IMG/VR virus record: IMGVR_UViG_3300044801_000258
Coordinates: 1-46,033 of that record
DNA length: 46,033 nucleotides
Direction: 5' to 3' (one strand)
Source of the DNA: a virus
The notes below the pieces were generated by a model. The model was given only the letters and a program-made list of their open reading frames with translations, did not search any database and was not told the DNA's origin. Of the stretch, positions 22,362 to 30,450 are shown in pieces. A program made the translations under genes and the position numbers. How positions within the stretch are numbered: the stretch's first letter is position 1; every line of letters starts with the position of its first letter.

Positions 22362-23207
22362 ATGCGGATTAGGAATTTTGGTTTTCGAGTTTGGGTTTTG
22401 GCAGTGCTGCTTTCTGCTTTCTGGTTTCTGCCTTCTGCTTTGGTGGGGCAGACGCTATCAGCGCCTGGGTTTACGTTTCCCTCCACGCTGCTGAACGCCT
22501 CCGCGGCGACGCAGACGGCTACCCTGACCAACAATACGATCGCGGCCATGAGCTCGATTTCGGTTTCAGTGACCACGAATTCAACCGAGTACTCGGTCAC
22601 GACCGGCTGGGCGGGGCCATCGAGTGGCGCCAATTGCGGCACAACCCTGGCCTCCGGCGCAACCTGCACCATCACCGTTACGTTTACTCCAACCTCACTC
22701 GGAGCGCGCAACGGCGTGGTCACAATCTCGTGGACTGGGACGGTTCTTAGCCCGATGTATCTATACCTCTCGGGCTGGGGCGCATCGTTTACGCAACCAT
22801 TGCCCTATGAGGTCTATACCACTCCGGCGACCGCAAGCCACGCATCGGTCACCGCCACAACTATGGTGACGCCGACCGTGCAGACCATGTACCGGTTCAG
22901 CTCGTATCTGACGCAGACGATTGTGGGCTCCGGCTCGACCTGCACCACCGGCAACGCCACGGTGGTGGTGAATTTGGTGTATCAGGACCCGAACGCGGCT
23001 TCCGCGCAGACTGTGGCTTTAGCGACCTATACAGCGGGGACGGCCGCAGGGACCATCGGCGTGGTGCCCTGGACCTCGGGGCCCACGAACTGGAACTTTG
23101 TCTCCGCCGCTAGCCAGGCGGTGCAGTTCTCGACCACGTACACCAACGGCACCAATTGCACGAACGGGCCGACCGTGAAGGTCTATCCGGCGCTGGAAGC
23201 GTTTTGA
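22362..23207 (+). CDS. exported Ig-like (choice-of-anchor/ASH-like) domain protein
   Basis: 281 residues, strong AAGGAGG site. The signal peptide core (VLAVLLSAFWFLPSALVG) is again repeat-encoded (22399-22442). Residues about 30-130 resemble an HYDIN/ASH-type Ig fold (FTFPSTLLNASAATQTATLT; ATCTITVTFTPTSLG; GVVTISWTG), and the rest is beta-rich with paired Cys. It is a candidate head decoration or adhesion protein. Confidence 0.6.
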   Translation: MRIRNFGFRVWVLAVLLSAFWFLPSALVGQTLSAPGFTFPSTLLNASAATQTATLTNNTIAAMSSISVSVTTNSTEYSVTTGWAGPSSGANCGTTLASGATCTITVTFTPTSLGARNGVVTISWTGTVLSPMYLYLSGWGASFTQPLPYEVYTTPATASHASVTATTMVTPTVQTMYRFSSYLTQTIVGSGSTCTTGNATVVVNLVYQDPNAASAQTVALATYTAGTAAGTIGVVPWTSGPTNWNFVSAASQAVQFSTTYTNGTNCTNGPTVKVYPALEAF

Positions 23208-23216
23208 GGAATTGAG

Positions 23217-24896
23217 ATGGCAATTCGATACTTGGTCCCGCCCGATCACTGGCAGGTGAGCGGGGAAGACGGCAAGCCTGACCACCGCATGATGGGCGCG
23301 GCTTGGGCCAACCTTCACGGGGGCTATCGCGGCCATCCGCCCTATTCGGGTCCGCACAAGGACGAGGCGATCGCGGCGCTCAAGCGGCTGTACAAGGAAG
23401 AGGGAATAGACACGCCGGGAGACGGGAATGCGGCCAGGATGGCCGCGCTCCGATTGAGTGAAGTCAAAGACGGCCTGGTGCGCGTGCCGTTGGTCTATAC
23501 CAATCCGCCGGGGACGACTTTCGATTACGCCGGGAAGCAGTTCGCCATCGGCGAGCGGAACCTCGAGGAGTTGCGCTCGAACATGGCCGAGCGCGAGGTC
23601 CCAATCGACTACGAGCACCTCTCGGCCAAGGCTAACGTGATCCCGCCGGGCTGGGCGAAAGCGGCGGGCTGGCTAGCCAGGCCGGACACCATCGATCCTT
23701 TCGGCGAAGGTCGCAAGCTGCTCTGGGGTTGGGCGCGCTTTACTCCGGCCATGCTCGCCATGATCAAGGACCAGGAGTACCGCTACTGCTCGATCGACGT
23801 AGCGTTCAAGGGCAAGAACGAGCTGGGCGACGACGTGGGAACGTATCTCAAAGCTCTCGCTATGACCAACCGGCCGTTCTTGAAGGATCTCCCGCCCATC
23901 GAGATCTCCGACGAGGACTACCAGGAACTGATGGGAATGGGCAAGCGCACGGACGGCAAGCTGGCGGCGCTCACGCTCTCGGAAGCGGGTGCACGCCTGC
24001 TGAGCCCGGACGCGGTGCACGTAGTTGGGAACATAAGTAAATCAACGTCCGCTTCGGCGGACCACCAGGAGGCCAAGATGGCAAAGCTAACGTTGAGAAA
24101 GTCCGCCGAAGGCAAGCACGAAGTCTTCGACGGAGACGGGAAGCAAGTGGGCGAGATCGACCACGCGCACCTTTGTCACTACTCGGAGGCGAACGCGGGG
24201 ATGAAGCCTGGGGGCGAGGGCGATGGAGTGAAGGCGGCCGAGAAGATCGCAGCGGCGGCGCTCGTTACCACCATGCTGAAAGACGCCGGCTGCGAGAGCA
24301 TGCAGCTCGGCGACATCAAGGCGCTTATCGAAAAGGGGCGCGCCGGAGGCGCGACGGGCGTTACGGCGATGCCGGGAGTCGAGATCGCCATCGAAAACGG
24401 CAAGTCCGTAGCGAGGCCTGCGCCGGTAAAGACGGATGCGGAGCAGATCATCCTCTGCGTCGACCTGACCAAGGGCACGCTGAAGATGTCGGAGGTCGAC
24501 CTCCTGCTGGATGGAGGCAAGATCAAACCCTCGAGCTTCCGCAAGGCGGCCACGGCAGAGCAAAAGGTTACGGCCGCGTTCAACGCCGGCAAGCTGAAGC
24601 CCACGCAGCGGGCCAAGGCGCTGGCGCTGTGCCTCGGCGACGAATCGGCATTCGATGAATTCATCGGCAACGCCAAGCCGGTGGTGGATACCAAGGCGCA
24701 TGGCACGGATCGCGCCGTGGAAGCCGGCGAGAAGCCTGCCTCGATCCAATTTGCTTCCCTGGTCTCGGAAACCATGAAAGATCGCAAGCTGAGCGAGCGC
24801 CAGGCGGTGGATATGGTTATCGCCACCGAGCAGGGCAGGGCGCTGTGGGAAGCCATGCGGGCCGAGGAGCTGGAAGGGAACAAGGCCAAGAAATAG
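23217..24896 (+). CDS. Mu I-like prohead protease with C-terminal scaffold
   Basis: 559 residues. A short N-terminal domain (HKDEAIAALKRLYKEEGI) is followed by the Mu gp32/I protease domain (about residues 75-285) with VPIDYEHLSA (D131-H134) and GWAKAAGWL, and then a helical scaffold part (about 290-559). The protease matures the procapsid and removes scaffold. As in Mu (genes I and Z), the scaffold can be made separately from an internal start at 24078. Confidence 0.8.
   Translation: MAIRYLVPPDHWQVSGEDGKPDHRMMGAAWANLHGGYRGHPPYSGPHKDEAIAALKRLYKEEGIDTPGDGNAARMAALRLSEVKDGLVRVPLVYTNPPGTTFDYAGKQFAIGERNLEELRSNMAEREVPIDYEHLSAKANVIPPGWAKAAGWLARPDTIDPFGEGRKLLWGWARFTPAMLAMIKDQEYRYCSIDVAFKGKNELGDDVGTYLKALAMTNRPFLKDLPPIEISDEDYQELMGMGKRTDGKLAALTLSEAGARLLSPDAVHVVGNISKSTSASADHQEAKMAKLTLRKSAEGKHEVFDGDGKQVGEIDHAHLCHYSEANAGMKPGGEGDGVKAAEKIAAAALVTTMLKDAGCESMQLGDIKALIEKGRAGGATGVTAMPGVEIAIENGKSVARPAPVKTDAEQIILCVDLTKGTLKMSEVDLLLDGGKIKPSSFRKAATAEQKVTAAFNAGKLKPTQRAKALALCLGDESAFDEFIGNAKPVVDTKAHGTDRAVEAGEKPASIQFASLVSETMKDRKLSERQAVDMVIATEQGRALWEAMRAEELEGNKAKK
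24047..24080 (+). promoter_or_regulatory. UUCG hairpin and internal ribosome-binding site of the nested scaffold
   Basis: GTCCGC-TTCG-GCGGAC (24047-24062) is a perfect 6-bp stem with a UUCG tetraloop. AGGAGG (24067-24072) starts four bases later, and an in-frame ATG (24078-24080) follows after five bases. This spacing is ideal for initiation and sits exactly at the border of protease and scaffold domains. Confidence 0.75.
24078..24896 (+). CDS. nested capsid scaffold protein (Mu Z-like), in frame with the protease
   Basis: 272 residues (MAKLTLRKSAEGKHEVFDGD...). Sequence and location correspond to the scaffold that Mu makes from an internal start in gene I. Helical C-terminal part with SLVSETMKDRKLSERQAVDMVI. 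It would act inside the procapsid and be lost on maturation. The separate start is supported by the hairpin and strong Shine-Dalgarno just upstream; expression itself is inferred. Confidence 0.65.
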   Translation: MAKLTLRKSAEGKHEVFDGDGKQVGEIDHAHLCHYSEANAGMKPGGEGDGVKAAEKIAAAALVTTMLKDAGCESMQLGDIKALIEKGRAGGATGVTAMPGVEIAIENGKSVARPAPVKTDAEQIILCVDLTKGTLKMSEVDLLLDGGKIKPSSFRKAATAEQKVTAAFNAGKLKPTQRAKALALCLGDESAFDEFIGNAKPVVDTKAHGTDRAVEAGEKPASIQFASLVSETMKDRKLSERQAVDMVIATEQGRALWEAMRAEELEGNKAKK

Positions 24897-25004
24897 GTTC
24901 CAGGTGTCAGGTGTCAGGCGTCAGTAGGGCCGAGCGGCGCTCGGCCAAATCGTAGCGGCGGGTTTACCCCGCCCAATCTAGTGGCGGCGTAAAGCCGCCG
25001 CTAC
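24897..25004. repeat. GTGTCAG array and three palindromes before the decoration gene
   Basis: Two and a half GTGTCAG units are followed by GGCCGAGC-GGC-GCTCGGCC (24928-24946) and then two GTAGCGGCGG- and GTGGCGGCG-type palindromes ending in GCCGCCGCTAC. The ribosome-binding site of the next gene begins at the very next base (AGGAGG, 25005-25010). Confidence 0.7.
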
Positions 25005-25016
25005 AGGAGGATGCAA

Positions 25017-25520
25017 ATGGAAGTATCGCAAAAGAAACGCGCGTATGTTTACGCGGGCTTAGTGCAGCTGGGGAAATTCAGCGCCGTGGTGGTGGATACG
25101 GGCTTTTCGGCTAAAGAGGGCTTTAATCTGCCCGCCGGGATGAATGCCGCGAAGCCGCTGGGGATTGTAGAGGAAGGCATCGTCCCCAACCTTGCCAGCG
25201 ACTATAACGGCAGGAATCCCGCCGGCGCCTACGAGGACATCAGCCAGGCGGCGTGGCCGGCGAACCTGATTCCCGTTACGCCTCAGGGGATCAAGCGCAC
25301 GGTGGTCTACGAAGGCCCCATCCGGGCGCGGGCGGCAGGCGCCTGGTCTCGTGGCGACCGGCTGATTACCGCCAACAATCTCGGGCAGCTTGCCAGCGTG
25401 GTAACGCTGGGACTCCCGGCCGGCACCCAGATCTTTGTGGTGGCGATCGCGGACGAGGCCGCCGCGAACCCGGGCGACGTAGCCCAGGTGATGGTGGGAA
25501 TCAAGACTGAGAATGTGTAG
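25017..25520 (+). CDS. capsid decoration/cement protein (DUF2190-like)
   Basis: 167 residues from the ATG at 25017, six bases after AGGAGG. The segment VYEGPIRARAAGAWSRGDRL, then NNLGQLASV and a VAIADEAAANPGDVAQVMV end resemble the DUF2190 small decoration proteins found next to phage major capsid genes. Here it lies between the scaffold and the capsid gene. Confidence 0.62.
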   Translation: MEVSQKKRAYVYAGLVQLGKFSAVVVDTGFSAKEGFNLPAGMNAAKPLGIVEEGIVPNLASDYNGRNPAGAYEDISQAAWPANLIPVTPQGIKRTVVYEGPIRARAAGAWSRGDRLITANNLGQLASVVTLGLPAGTQIFVVAIADEAAANPGDVAQVMVGIKTENV

Positions 25521-25625
25521 AGGACCGGGTCATCGGGTGATCGGGTCATCGAGCCATTGAAAAACAGCGTCGATGGCTCGCTGGTCTTTAAATGGCCCGA
25601 TGGCTCGATGGCCAGATGAGCTGAT
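25521..25625. repeat. inverted ATCGGG array, hairpin-forming
   Basis: A forward array (ACCGGGTCATCGGGTGATCG...CCATTGAA) and an inverse array (AAATGGCCCGATGGCTCGATGGCC) are separated by about 30 nt. Same architecture as 20845-20946. Confidence 0.65.
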
Positions 25626-25679
25626 TCGTTGGGCGGGGGCTGTCAAGCAAAAGCCCGCTGCAATCTCAAGAGGGTAATT

Positions 25680-26615
25680 ATGCAAGCTGAAATCAACCAC
25701 GTCGTGGCGGCCTCGACCGCCATCAGCGTGGCTTACAAGCAAGGGGTGTTTATCGCAGAGCGGATATTCCCGCGCTGTCCCACTGACAATTTGCGGGACG
25801 TCTTCGTGCGCTACTCGAAGCAGTCGTTCCGCAGCCTGGCCCAAGCCATGGGGCCGGGAGCGTTTCCGCGCACCTTCACGCTCGATATGGAGCCCTACGG
25901 CTACTTCGACTGCAAGGGCTGGGCGATTGCCGTGGAGCTTCCCGACGCGGTGCGCAACCACAGCGACAACAAAGCCGAGCTCGACCTGATCCACCAGGAT
26001 ACGGCGCTGGGAATCATCGCGCTGGGCAAGGAACTGCAAGCCCAGAGCTTGATCTCGACCACCACGATCCCCAACAACAGCACGCTGGCGGGCGCGTCGA
26101 AGTGGTCAGACTACGTGAATTCGGACCCCATCACGGCCATCCGCCTCCAGGTGCGCACCATCCAGCAAGCCGTGCCGGGCGCCAGCCGCAAGCAGATGAA
26201 GCTGCTCCTCGGCCCCTACGTCTTCGATACCCTGGTGCGCCATCCGGGCGTGCGCGAAGACATCAAGTACGTCACCAACCTGTTGAACGCGCCGGTGGAT
26301 GAAGCGAACCTGGCCGCCGCCTGCGGGATCGAGGAAGTCATCGTGCCGGAGAACATCCAGTTGACGAGCGCTGAAGGCCAGCAAGACGCGCTCAGCTTCA
26401 CTTGGGGCAACATCGCGCTGCTGTTCTTCTCGACCGGAGCGCCCTCGCGCATGACGCCCAACTTCGGTTACACGTTCTGGAGCACCCTGGACAGCTATCC
26501 GATCAAGCGGGTGCGGAACGAAATGAACGATGCCGATTATTTCAAGTCCCAGGAGTACCGGGACATGATTCTGGTTGAGCCGAACGCCGGGTTCCTCTGG
26601 AACACGCCCATTTAA
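25680..26615 (+). CDS. major capsid protein (Mu-like)
   Basis: 311 residues from the ATG at 25680 (AGAGGGTAATT leader). The order VYRYSKQSFRSLAQ-like E-loop region, FTLDMEPYGYFDCKGWAIAV, TALGIIALGKELQAQ and MKLLLGPYVFDTLVRHPG follows the HK97-fold capsids of Mu-like phages (upstream decoration, scaffold/protease before it). Expected to form the icosahedral head. Confidence 0.8.
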   Translation: MQAEINHVVAASTAISVAYKQGVFIAERIFPRCPTDNLRDVFVRYSKQSFRSLAQAMGPGAFPRTFTLDMEPYGYFDCKGWAIAVELPDAVRNHSDNKAELDLIHQDTALGIIALGKELQAQSLISTTTIPNNSTLAGASKWSDYVNSDPITAIRLQVRTIQQAVPGASRKQMKLLLGPYVFDTLVRHPGVREDIKYVTNLLNAPVDEANLAAACGIEEVIVPENIQLTSAEGQQDALSFTWGNIALLFFSTGAPSRMTPNFGYTFWSTLDSYPIKRVRNEMNDADYFKSQEYRDMILVEPNAGFLWNTPI

Positions 26616-26625
26616 TCGGGTCATT

Positions 26626-26653
26626 GTAGGGGCGAGGCAACGCCTCGCCCCTA
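26626..26653. repeat. GTAGGGGC palindrome
   Basis: GTAGGGGCGAGGC-AA-CGCCTCGCCCCTA type inverted repeat, one of the covarying palindromes discussed in the findings. It could act as a transcription pause or terminator between the capsid gene and the next. Confidence 0.6.
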
Positions 26654-26683
26654 GTCGACGAGTGACTTTTCACAGGGGGATTT

Positions 26684-27037
26684 ATGACTATCGAATTGCT
26701 TCACCCCATCACTTGCGATGGGAAAACCTACTCGCGCGGATTGGGGGAGTTTCCCAAGGACCTGGCGGAAAAGTTTTTGGCGCTGAAAGATCAATCGACG
26801 GGCAACCCGATCGCGCGCCTGCCAGTGAAGGCCGAGCCGGCTACGGCGGTGAAAGTGGAAGACGAGCTGCCCGGCAAGAAGAAGCCAACCGCTGCCGAGA
26901 AAGCTGAAACCAAGGCCGATCGAGCGGCGGACCGCGCCGAAGATCTGAGAGAACAAAAGGCCGAGGACCGGCGGGAAGATGCGGCGGCGGCGAAGGGCGA
27001 ACAGCTCAGGAAGACCAGCACGGCGGTGAAGGGCTAA
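26684..27037 (+). CDS. small head/neck protein with charged tail
   Basis: 117 residues, GGGGG site. An N-terminal beta-type domain (IELLHPITCDGKTYSRGLGEF) is followed by a long Lys/Glu/Ala tail (KKPTAAEKAETKADRAADRA). It lies right after the capsid gene, where Mu-like phages encode small head-completion proteins (gp35-like). Confidence 0.5.
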   Translation: MTIELLHPITCDGKTYSRGLGEFPKDLAEKFLALKDQSTGNPIARLPVKAEPATAVKVEDELPGKKKPTAAEKAETKADRAADRAEDLREQKAEDRREDAAAAKGEQLRKTSTAVKG

Positions 27038-27112
27038 TCGGATCGGGCCATCGGGCCATCGGGTCATTGAAGAAATGGCCAGATGACCCGATGAATCAAT
27101 GAATCAATTCTT
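27037..27112. repeat. inverted ATCGGG array
   Basis: ATCGGGCCATCGGGCCATCGGGTCATTGAA followed by ATGGCCAGATGACCCGATGA. Short-loop version of the inverted arrays. Confidence 0.6.
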
Positions 27113-27122
27113 GGAGGAAGCT

Positions 27123-27551
27123 ATGAAGAGGAAAAACGTTTGGAAAGTTTCGGTTGCACTGGCGTTTGCGCTGGTGCTTTCGTTTGCGCTGTTTCGGCCG
27201 ATTCCGCGCGTGCAGGCGACGACCTCGGCGACGGCGACGCTGCTTTACGCCGAGGTTTACCACGATCGGCAGGGCCACGCGATCGCGCGCGCGACTTACG
27301 CGGTGACGGGCTTGGCTTCGGGCGCCAACACGGCGGCCTTTCCCGGCGCGCCCTTGCCGCGCCTGCCGCGCCGGGTGTTTGTAACGGCAACCGGAAACAA
27401 CACCACGGGCACGCCCGTCTATCTCGATACGAATCTGGGCGCGGCCGTCCCGGTAACCAGCTTCACGGGTGGCAGGCTAGGCGTGGACGCGAACGCCGTC
27501 TATCTGCAAACCGGCGCGTCCGGCGAATGCGAAGTCACCGTTGAATACTAG
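27123..27551 (+). CDS. exported beta-rich protein of the head-tail region
   Basis: 142 residues from the ATG at 27123 with a TGGAGGAA site. An N-terminal signal peptide (RKNVWKVSVALAFALVLSFALF) with a likely cleavage after RVQA is followed by a small beta-rich domain (ATATLLYAEVYHDRQGHAIA, VPVTSFTGGRLG). Unknown function, possibly a decoration protein. Confidence 0.55.
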   Translation: MKRKNVWKVSVALAFALVLSFALFRPIPRVQATTSATATLLYAEVYHDRQGHAIARATYAVTGLASGANTAAFPGAPLPRLPRRVFVTATGNNTTGTPVYLDTNLGAAVPVTSFTGGRLGVDANAVYLQTGASGECEVTVEY

Positions 27552-27652
27552 GAATCGGGAGATCGGCAGATCGGGAGATCGGGAGACCAGCAGGGCAATA
27601 GCGCTTTGCGCCCTTTGTTCACCCGATCAGCCGATCACCCGATCTGACTTCT
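27551..27652. repeat. inverted ATCGGGAG array
   Basis: ATCGGGAGATCGGCAGATCGGGAG, then a short AGGGC...GCCCT loop hairpin, then CACCCGATCAGCCGATCACCCGATC. Occupies the full gap and ends about seven bases before the next ATG. Confidence 0.65.
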
Positions 27653-27653
27653 T

Positions 27654-28454
27654 ATGACGATCTACAAAGATCCCTACGAGCAGTTCGGCGTGGCGCTCGA
27701 CTTTTCCGCTGACATGGGTCAGGGAAACGGCATTGCCAGTATTACCGCCGTGAAGGCGGTGAACAACCTGACGGGGGCGAATTCTACGGCGGAGGTGATC
27801 GCCTCCAGCCCGGCGCCGTCAATCTCAGGCACAAGCGTTTCCTTAACGGTCACGGGCGGGGTGGCGGGAGAAATCCACACCATCTCCGTGCAGATCATTT
27901 CCTCGATCGGCGAACAGTATCAAGGCGATTTGACGCTGCGGGTAGTGTCAGACTCCGGCGCTTCGGTGATCCCCGGCACCGGCTACTGCCAGATCAGCGA
28001 TGTGGTGGCGGAGTATTCGTCCTTCGAGCGGAACCAGACGGGCTCGGTCTCCGACACGCAGATCCAGGCCTGGATCAATCGCGGCACCTCGCTGATCAAT
28101 GCCGCCTTTTTCCAGAAAGGCATCGACCTCACCCAGCCCAAATTGCCGAACGACCAGGCGATTTCCGCCGACCAGATGAACTGGCTGATCGACTTGAACG
28201 AGGACTACGCCGCCTCGAAGCTGGGCGCGGTGCTGCAGTCGAATGTGACGCTTCAGCCGGGAGAGGTCTCGATCGCGGGGCAGCGCCGCAAACGCTTTGA
28301 AACCGAGCTGGCCAATATCGGCAAGGGCAAATACGATGCCTGGTTCGGCATACCCTCGACCATCGCGGAGAGCTGGGGGGGGGGCGAGACGGACAGATCC
28401 ACGCCGGCGGCGCGCGGGGAGAACAAGTTCTTCGGCAAAAACGAGGATTTCTAA
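27654..28454 (+). CDS. head-tail connector, Ig-like plus gp36-like (DUF1320-like) parts
   Basis: 266 residues. The N-terminal half (about 1-105) is a beta domain like phage Ig/adaptor domains (FSADMGQGNGIASITAVKAV; HTISVQIISSIGEQYQGDLT). The C-terminal half has YCQISDVVAEYSSFERN...WINRGTSLINAAF, resembling the DUF1320 connector helices. A run of nine Gs (28376-28384) lies near the end. The domain fusion is inferred from the pattern only. Confidence 0.5.
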   Translation: MTIYKDPYEQFGVALDFSADMGQGNGIASITAVKAVNNLTGANSTAEVIASSPAPSISGTSVSLTVTGGVAGEIHTISVQIISSIGEQYQGDLTLRVVSDSGASVIPGTGYCQISDVVAEYSSFERNQTGSVSDTQIQAWINRGTSLINAAFFQKGIDLTQPKLPNDQAISADQMNWLIDLNEDYAASKLGAVLQSNVTLQPGEVSIAGQRRKRFETELANIGKGKYDAWFGIPSTIAESWGGGETDRSTPAARGENKFFGKNEDF

Positions 28455-28474
28455 TTTCTGATTTCTGATTTTGT

Positions 28475-29026
28475 ATGACTTGGAGCTCCACTTACAACCC
28501 GCTGCTGACCGAGGCCCTCATTGACCAGCTTCTCGGCATCATCTGCCGCGACATGCAGCCGGCATTGGATTTTGTCTCCGGCGAGCCTGGATCGCTGCCG
28601 GCCTTTGTCGAGTACGACCTGGCGGACGTCCCCATCAAGCGCTACCCGGCGCTCCTGTTGACACCCGATTCGGAGAGTTTCGACATCGAGTCTCCCAACA
28701 CCGTCTGCCAATCGCCGGTGCGTATCACGGCTGGGATCGCGGTGGCGCACCAGGTGCCCAGCCGCGTGGCGCGCCTACTGCAGCGCTACTTGAGGGCATT
28801 TTACCTGGTGATTCGCAGCGCGTTTGAATCCAGGCCGGACAGTTTCTATTCGCCACTTGCATTGCCGGCGGGCGTGGGCCGGGAGAGTTCGGCGGGCCTG
28901 CAGGCGGCGTCGCTGAAGCTCGTTTGGGTTGAAAGCCTGGCTTACGACACGCTGCGGCGGGACCGGAAGAGCATTTTCTCGCAAATCGCGCTCGTGAGCA
29001 TCAAGGCTGAGCTCGAGGAAATCTGA
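28475..29026 (+). CDS. tail terminator / neck protein (Mu gp37-like)
   Basis: 183 residues. Helix-rich start (NPLLTEALIDQLLGIICRDMQPALDFV) then RYPALLLTPDSESFDI, VRITAGIAVAHQVPSRVARLL. Size and position between connector and tail tube suit a tail terminator. Assignment by order rather than by a strong motif. Confidence 0.5.
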   Translation: MTWSSTYNPLLTEALIDQLLGIICRDMQPALDFVSGEPGSLPAFVEYDLADVPIKRYPALLLTPDSESFDIESPNTVCQSPVRITAGIAVAHQVPSRVARLLQRYLRAFYLVIRSAFESRPDSFYSPLALPAGVGRESSAGLQAASLKLVWVESLAYDTLRRDRKSIFSQIALVSIKAELEEI

Positions 29027-29035
29027 GGAGGCAAC

Positions 29036-29851
29036 ATGGGTTCACCACCAAGTCCGTATGTTATGGCAAAAAGGATTCACCAGGCGCCGGGGAAGGTTTG
29101 GCTTTTCCCCGACGTTCCAATCACCGGAAAACGCCTGATCATCGATATCAACGGCAATCCCACCGTGCCCAGCGCCGGCTACAGCGCCTGGGTGACGGCC
29201 ACGGCTTACCTGCGCGGCGCGAAGTACAAGGATGGAGCTACGCCGCCCAATACTCTGGTCTGCCTGGTGGGCGGCACCTCGGGCGCAAACATTCCGACCA
29301 CGCCGGCCAACATTGGCGACATGGTGATTGACGGCACGCCCCCCACCGCAGCCATTTGGGTGAATTGCGGGGCCTGGGGCGCGCTCTTTGGCGGAGCGAC
29401 GGAAGGCGCCATGACGCCAACCTATTCGCCGAAAAACGAGGAAATCGGCGCCGACCAGGTGCCCGGGCCGATCGACGTGGTGCAGACGGCCGAGGCGGAT
29501 GAGATCGATGTGGTGATGAAGGAAACCAACTTCGCCTACCTCAATTCGCTCATCACCCACGGCGTGCTGGCGCTCGGCACCGACGCCAACCTGCCTTCGG
29601 GCTCGCAGGCCTATGCCGAACTCGCTTTTGGCGGCATCCAGACCGTGCCGAGCCAAAGCGTTGCCGTGATTTCACCGCGGCGCGACGTGTCGGGGAAATT
29701 CGTGGTATCGCAACTCTGGCAAGCCTACGTTGCGGATGCCTTCAAGATGGCCTTGGCGCGCAGCAAGACCACTGAATACACGGTGAAGTTCAAGGCGATC
29801 TTCGATCCCAGCCGGACGGATATGGCGGGGAAGCTGTACAAGCAACTTTGA
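29036..29851 (+). CDS. major tail tube protein, non-contractile type
   Basis: 271 residues, GAGGAGG site. N-terminal VWLFPDVPITGKRLIIDING, then a Gly/Thr-rich region and a C-terminal tube-fold part (VVQTAEADEIDVVMKETNFAYLNSL; SQLWQAYVADAF). It lies upstream of the chaperone pair and tape measure. No sheath gene accompanies it, which indicates a siphovirus-type tail. Confidence 0.68.
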   Translation: MGSPPSPYVMAKRIHQAPGKVWLFPDVPITGKRLIIDINGNPTVPSAGYSAWVTATAYLRGAKYKDGATPPNTLVCLVGGTSGANIPTTPANIGDMVIDGTPPTAAIWVNCGAWGALFGGATEGAMTPTYSPKNEEIGADQVPGPIDVVQTAEADEIDVVMKETNFAYLNSLITHGVLALGTDANLPSGSQAYAELAFGGIQTVPSQSVAVISPRRDVSGKFVVSQLWQAYVADAFKMALARSKTTEYTVKFKAIFDPSRTDMAGKLYKQL

Positions 29852-29916
29852 TCGGATGATCGGATGATCGGGAGAAATGTTCACCCGATCTCCTGATCCC
29901 AGATCTCCCGATAAGA
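29850..29916. repeat. inverted ATCGGATG / ATCTCCCG array
   Basis: GATCGGATGATCGGATGATCGGGAG and, after a few bases, CACCCGATCTCCTGATC...ATCTCCCGAT. Same type as the other inverted arrays. Confidence 0.6.
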
Positions 29917-29925
29917 GAGGGTTTC

Positions 29926-30450
29926 ATGAGCAGGCCCAATGGTATTGGAACTGCGGCTGATTTTCGCCAGCTGGCGGAGGCGGCGGCTTGGGCCGAGCCG
30001 GAGCGCGTGCAATTGCCCAAAAGCGGCCTGGGGGTGATGGTGCGCCGGCCTACGAAATATTATTGGGCGCTGCGCCGCTCGAGCTGGCCGCGCGAGCTGC
30101 GCGAAAAGCTGGATTTGAGGGCGAACGGCCAGAAGCTCGAGTTCACCGAGCAGGAGCTCCTGTTCCTGGTGCGCGAGGATAAACGCATGATCGAGGAGGC
30201 GTTTGTTTCGCCCAAGCTTTCGCTTAATCCCGGGTTCGACCAGTTCGATCCCAACTGGCTGCCGGAAGAAGATGCGCAATTCATCCTGAAATACCTGCGA
30301 GGCCAGGTTCTGGCGGACGGCCAGGATCTGGATGAGTTTCATGGCAGCGAACGAAAACCTGCTGGCGGCGGCGGGGCAACTGGGCAGGATCTACGGTCGG
30401 CTGCCGGTGGAAGTGCTGAGCCAGCCGGTGGCGAATTGGCGCATCAATGA
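29926..30450 (+). CDS. tail assembly chaperone, G-like
   Basis: 174 residues, AGAGAGGG site. Acidic/helical sequence (LRKRSSW-type basic patch, LRANGQKLEFTEQELLFLVRED, FDQFDPNWLPEEDAQFILKYL) typical for chaperones between the tube and tape-measure genes. After about residue 138 the sequence becomes Gly/Ala-rich and codon-poor (PAGGGGATGQDLRSAAGG), because the natural reading frame has moved to the overlapping ORF. Confidence 0.6.
   Translation: MSRPNGIGTAADFRQLAEAAAWAEPERVQLPKSGLGVMVRRPTKYYWALRRSSWPRELREKLDLRANGQKLEFTEQELLFLVREDKRMIEEAFVSPKLSLNPGFDQFDPNWLPEEDAQFILKYLRGQVLADGQDLDEFHGSERKPAGGGGATGQDLRSAAGGSAEPAGGELAHQ

Noticed and set aside
28376-28384. Run of nine Gs in the connector gene as a possible frameshift or phase-variation site
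   Set aside because: The downstream sequence stays in frame to a normal end close to the next gene, and a single run without alternative-frame coding does not support regulated slippage.
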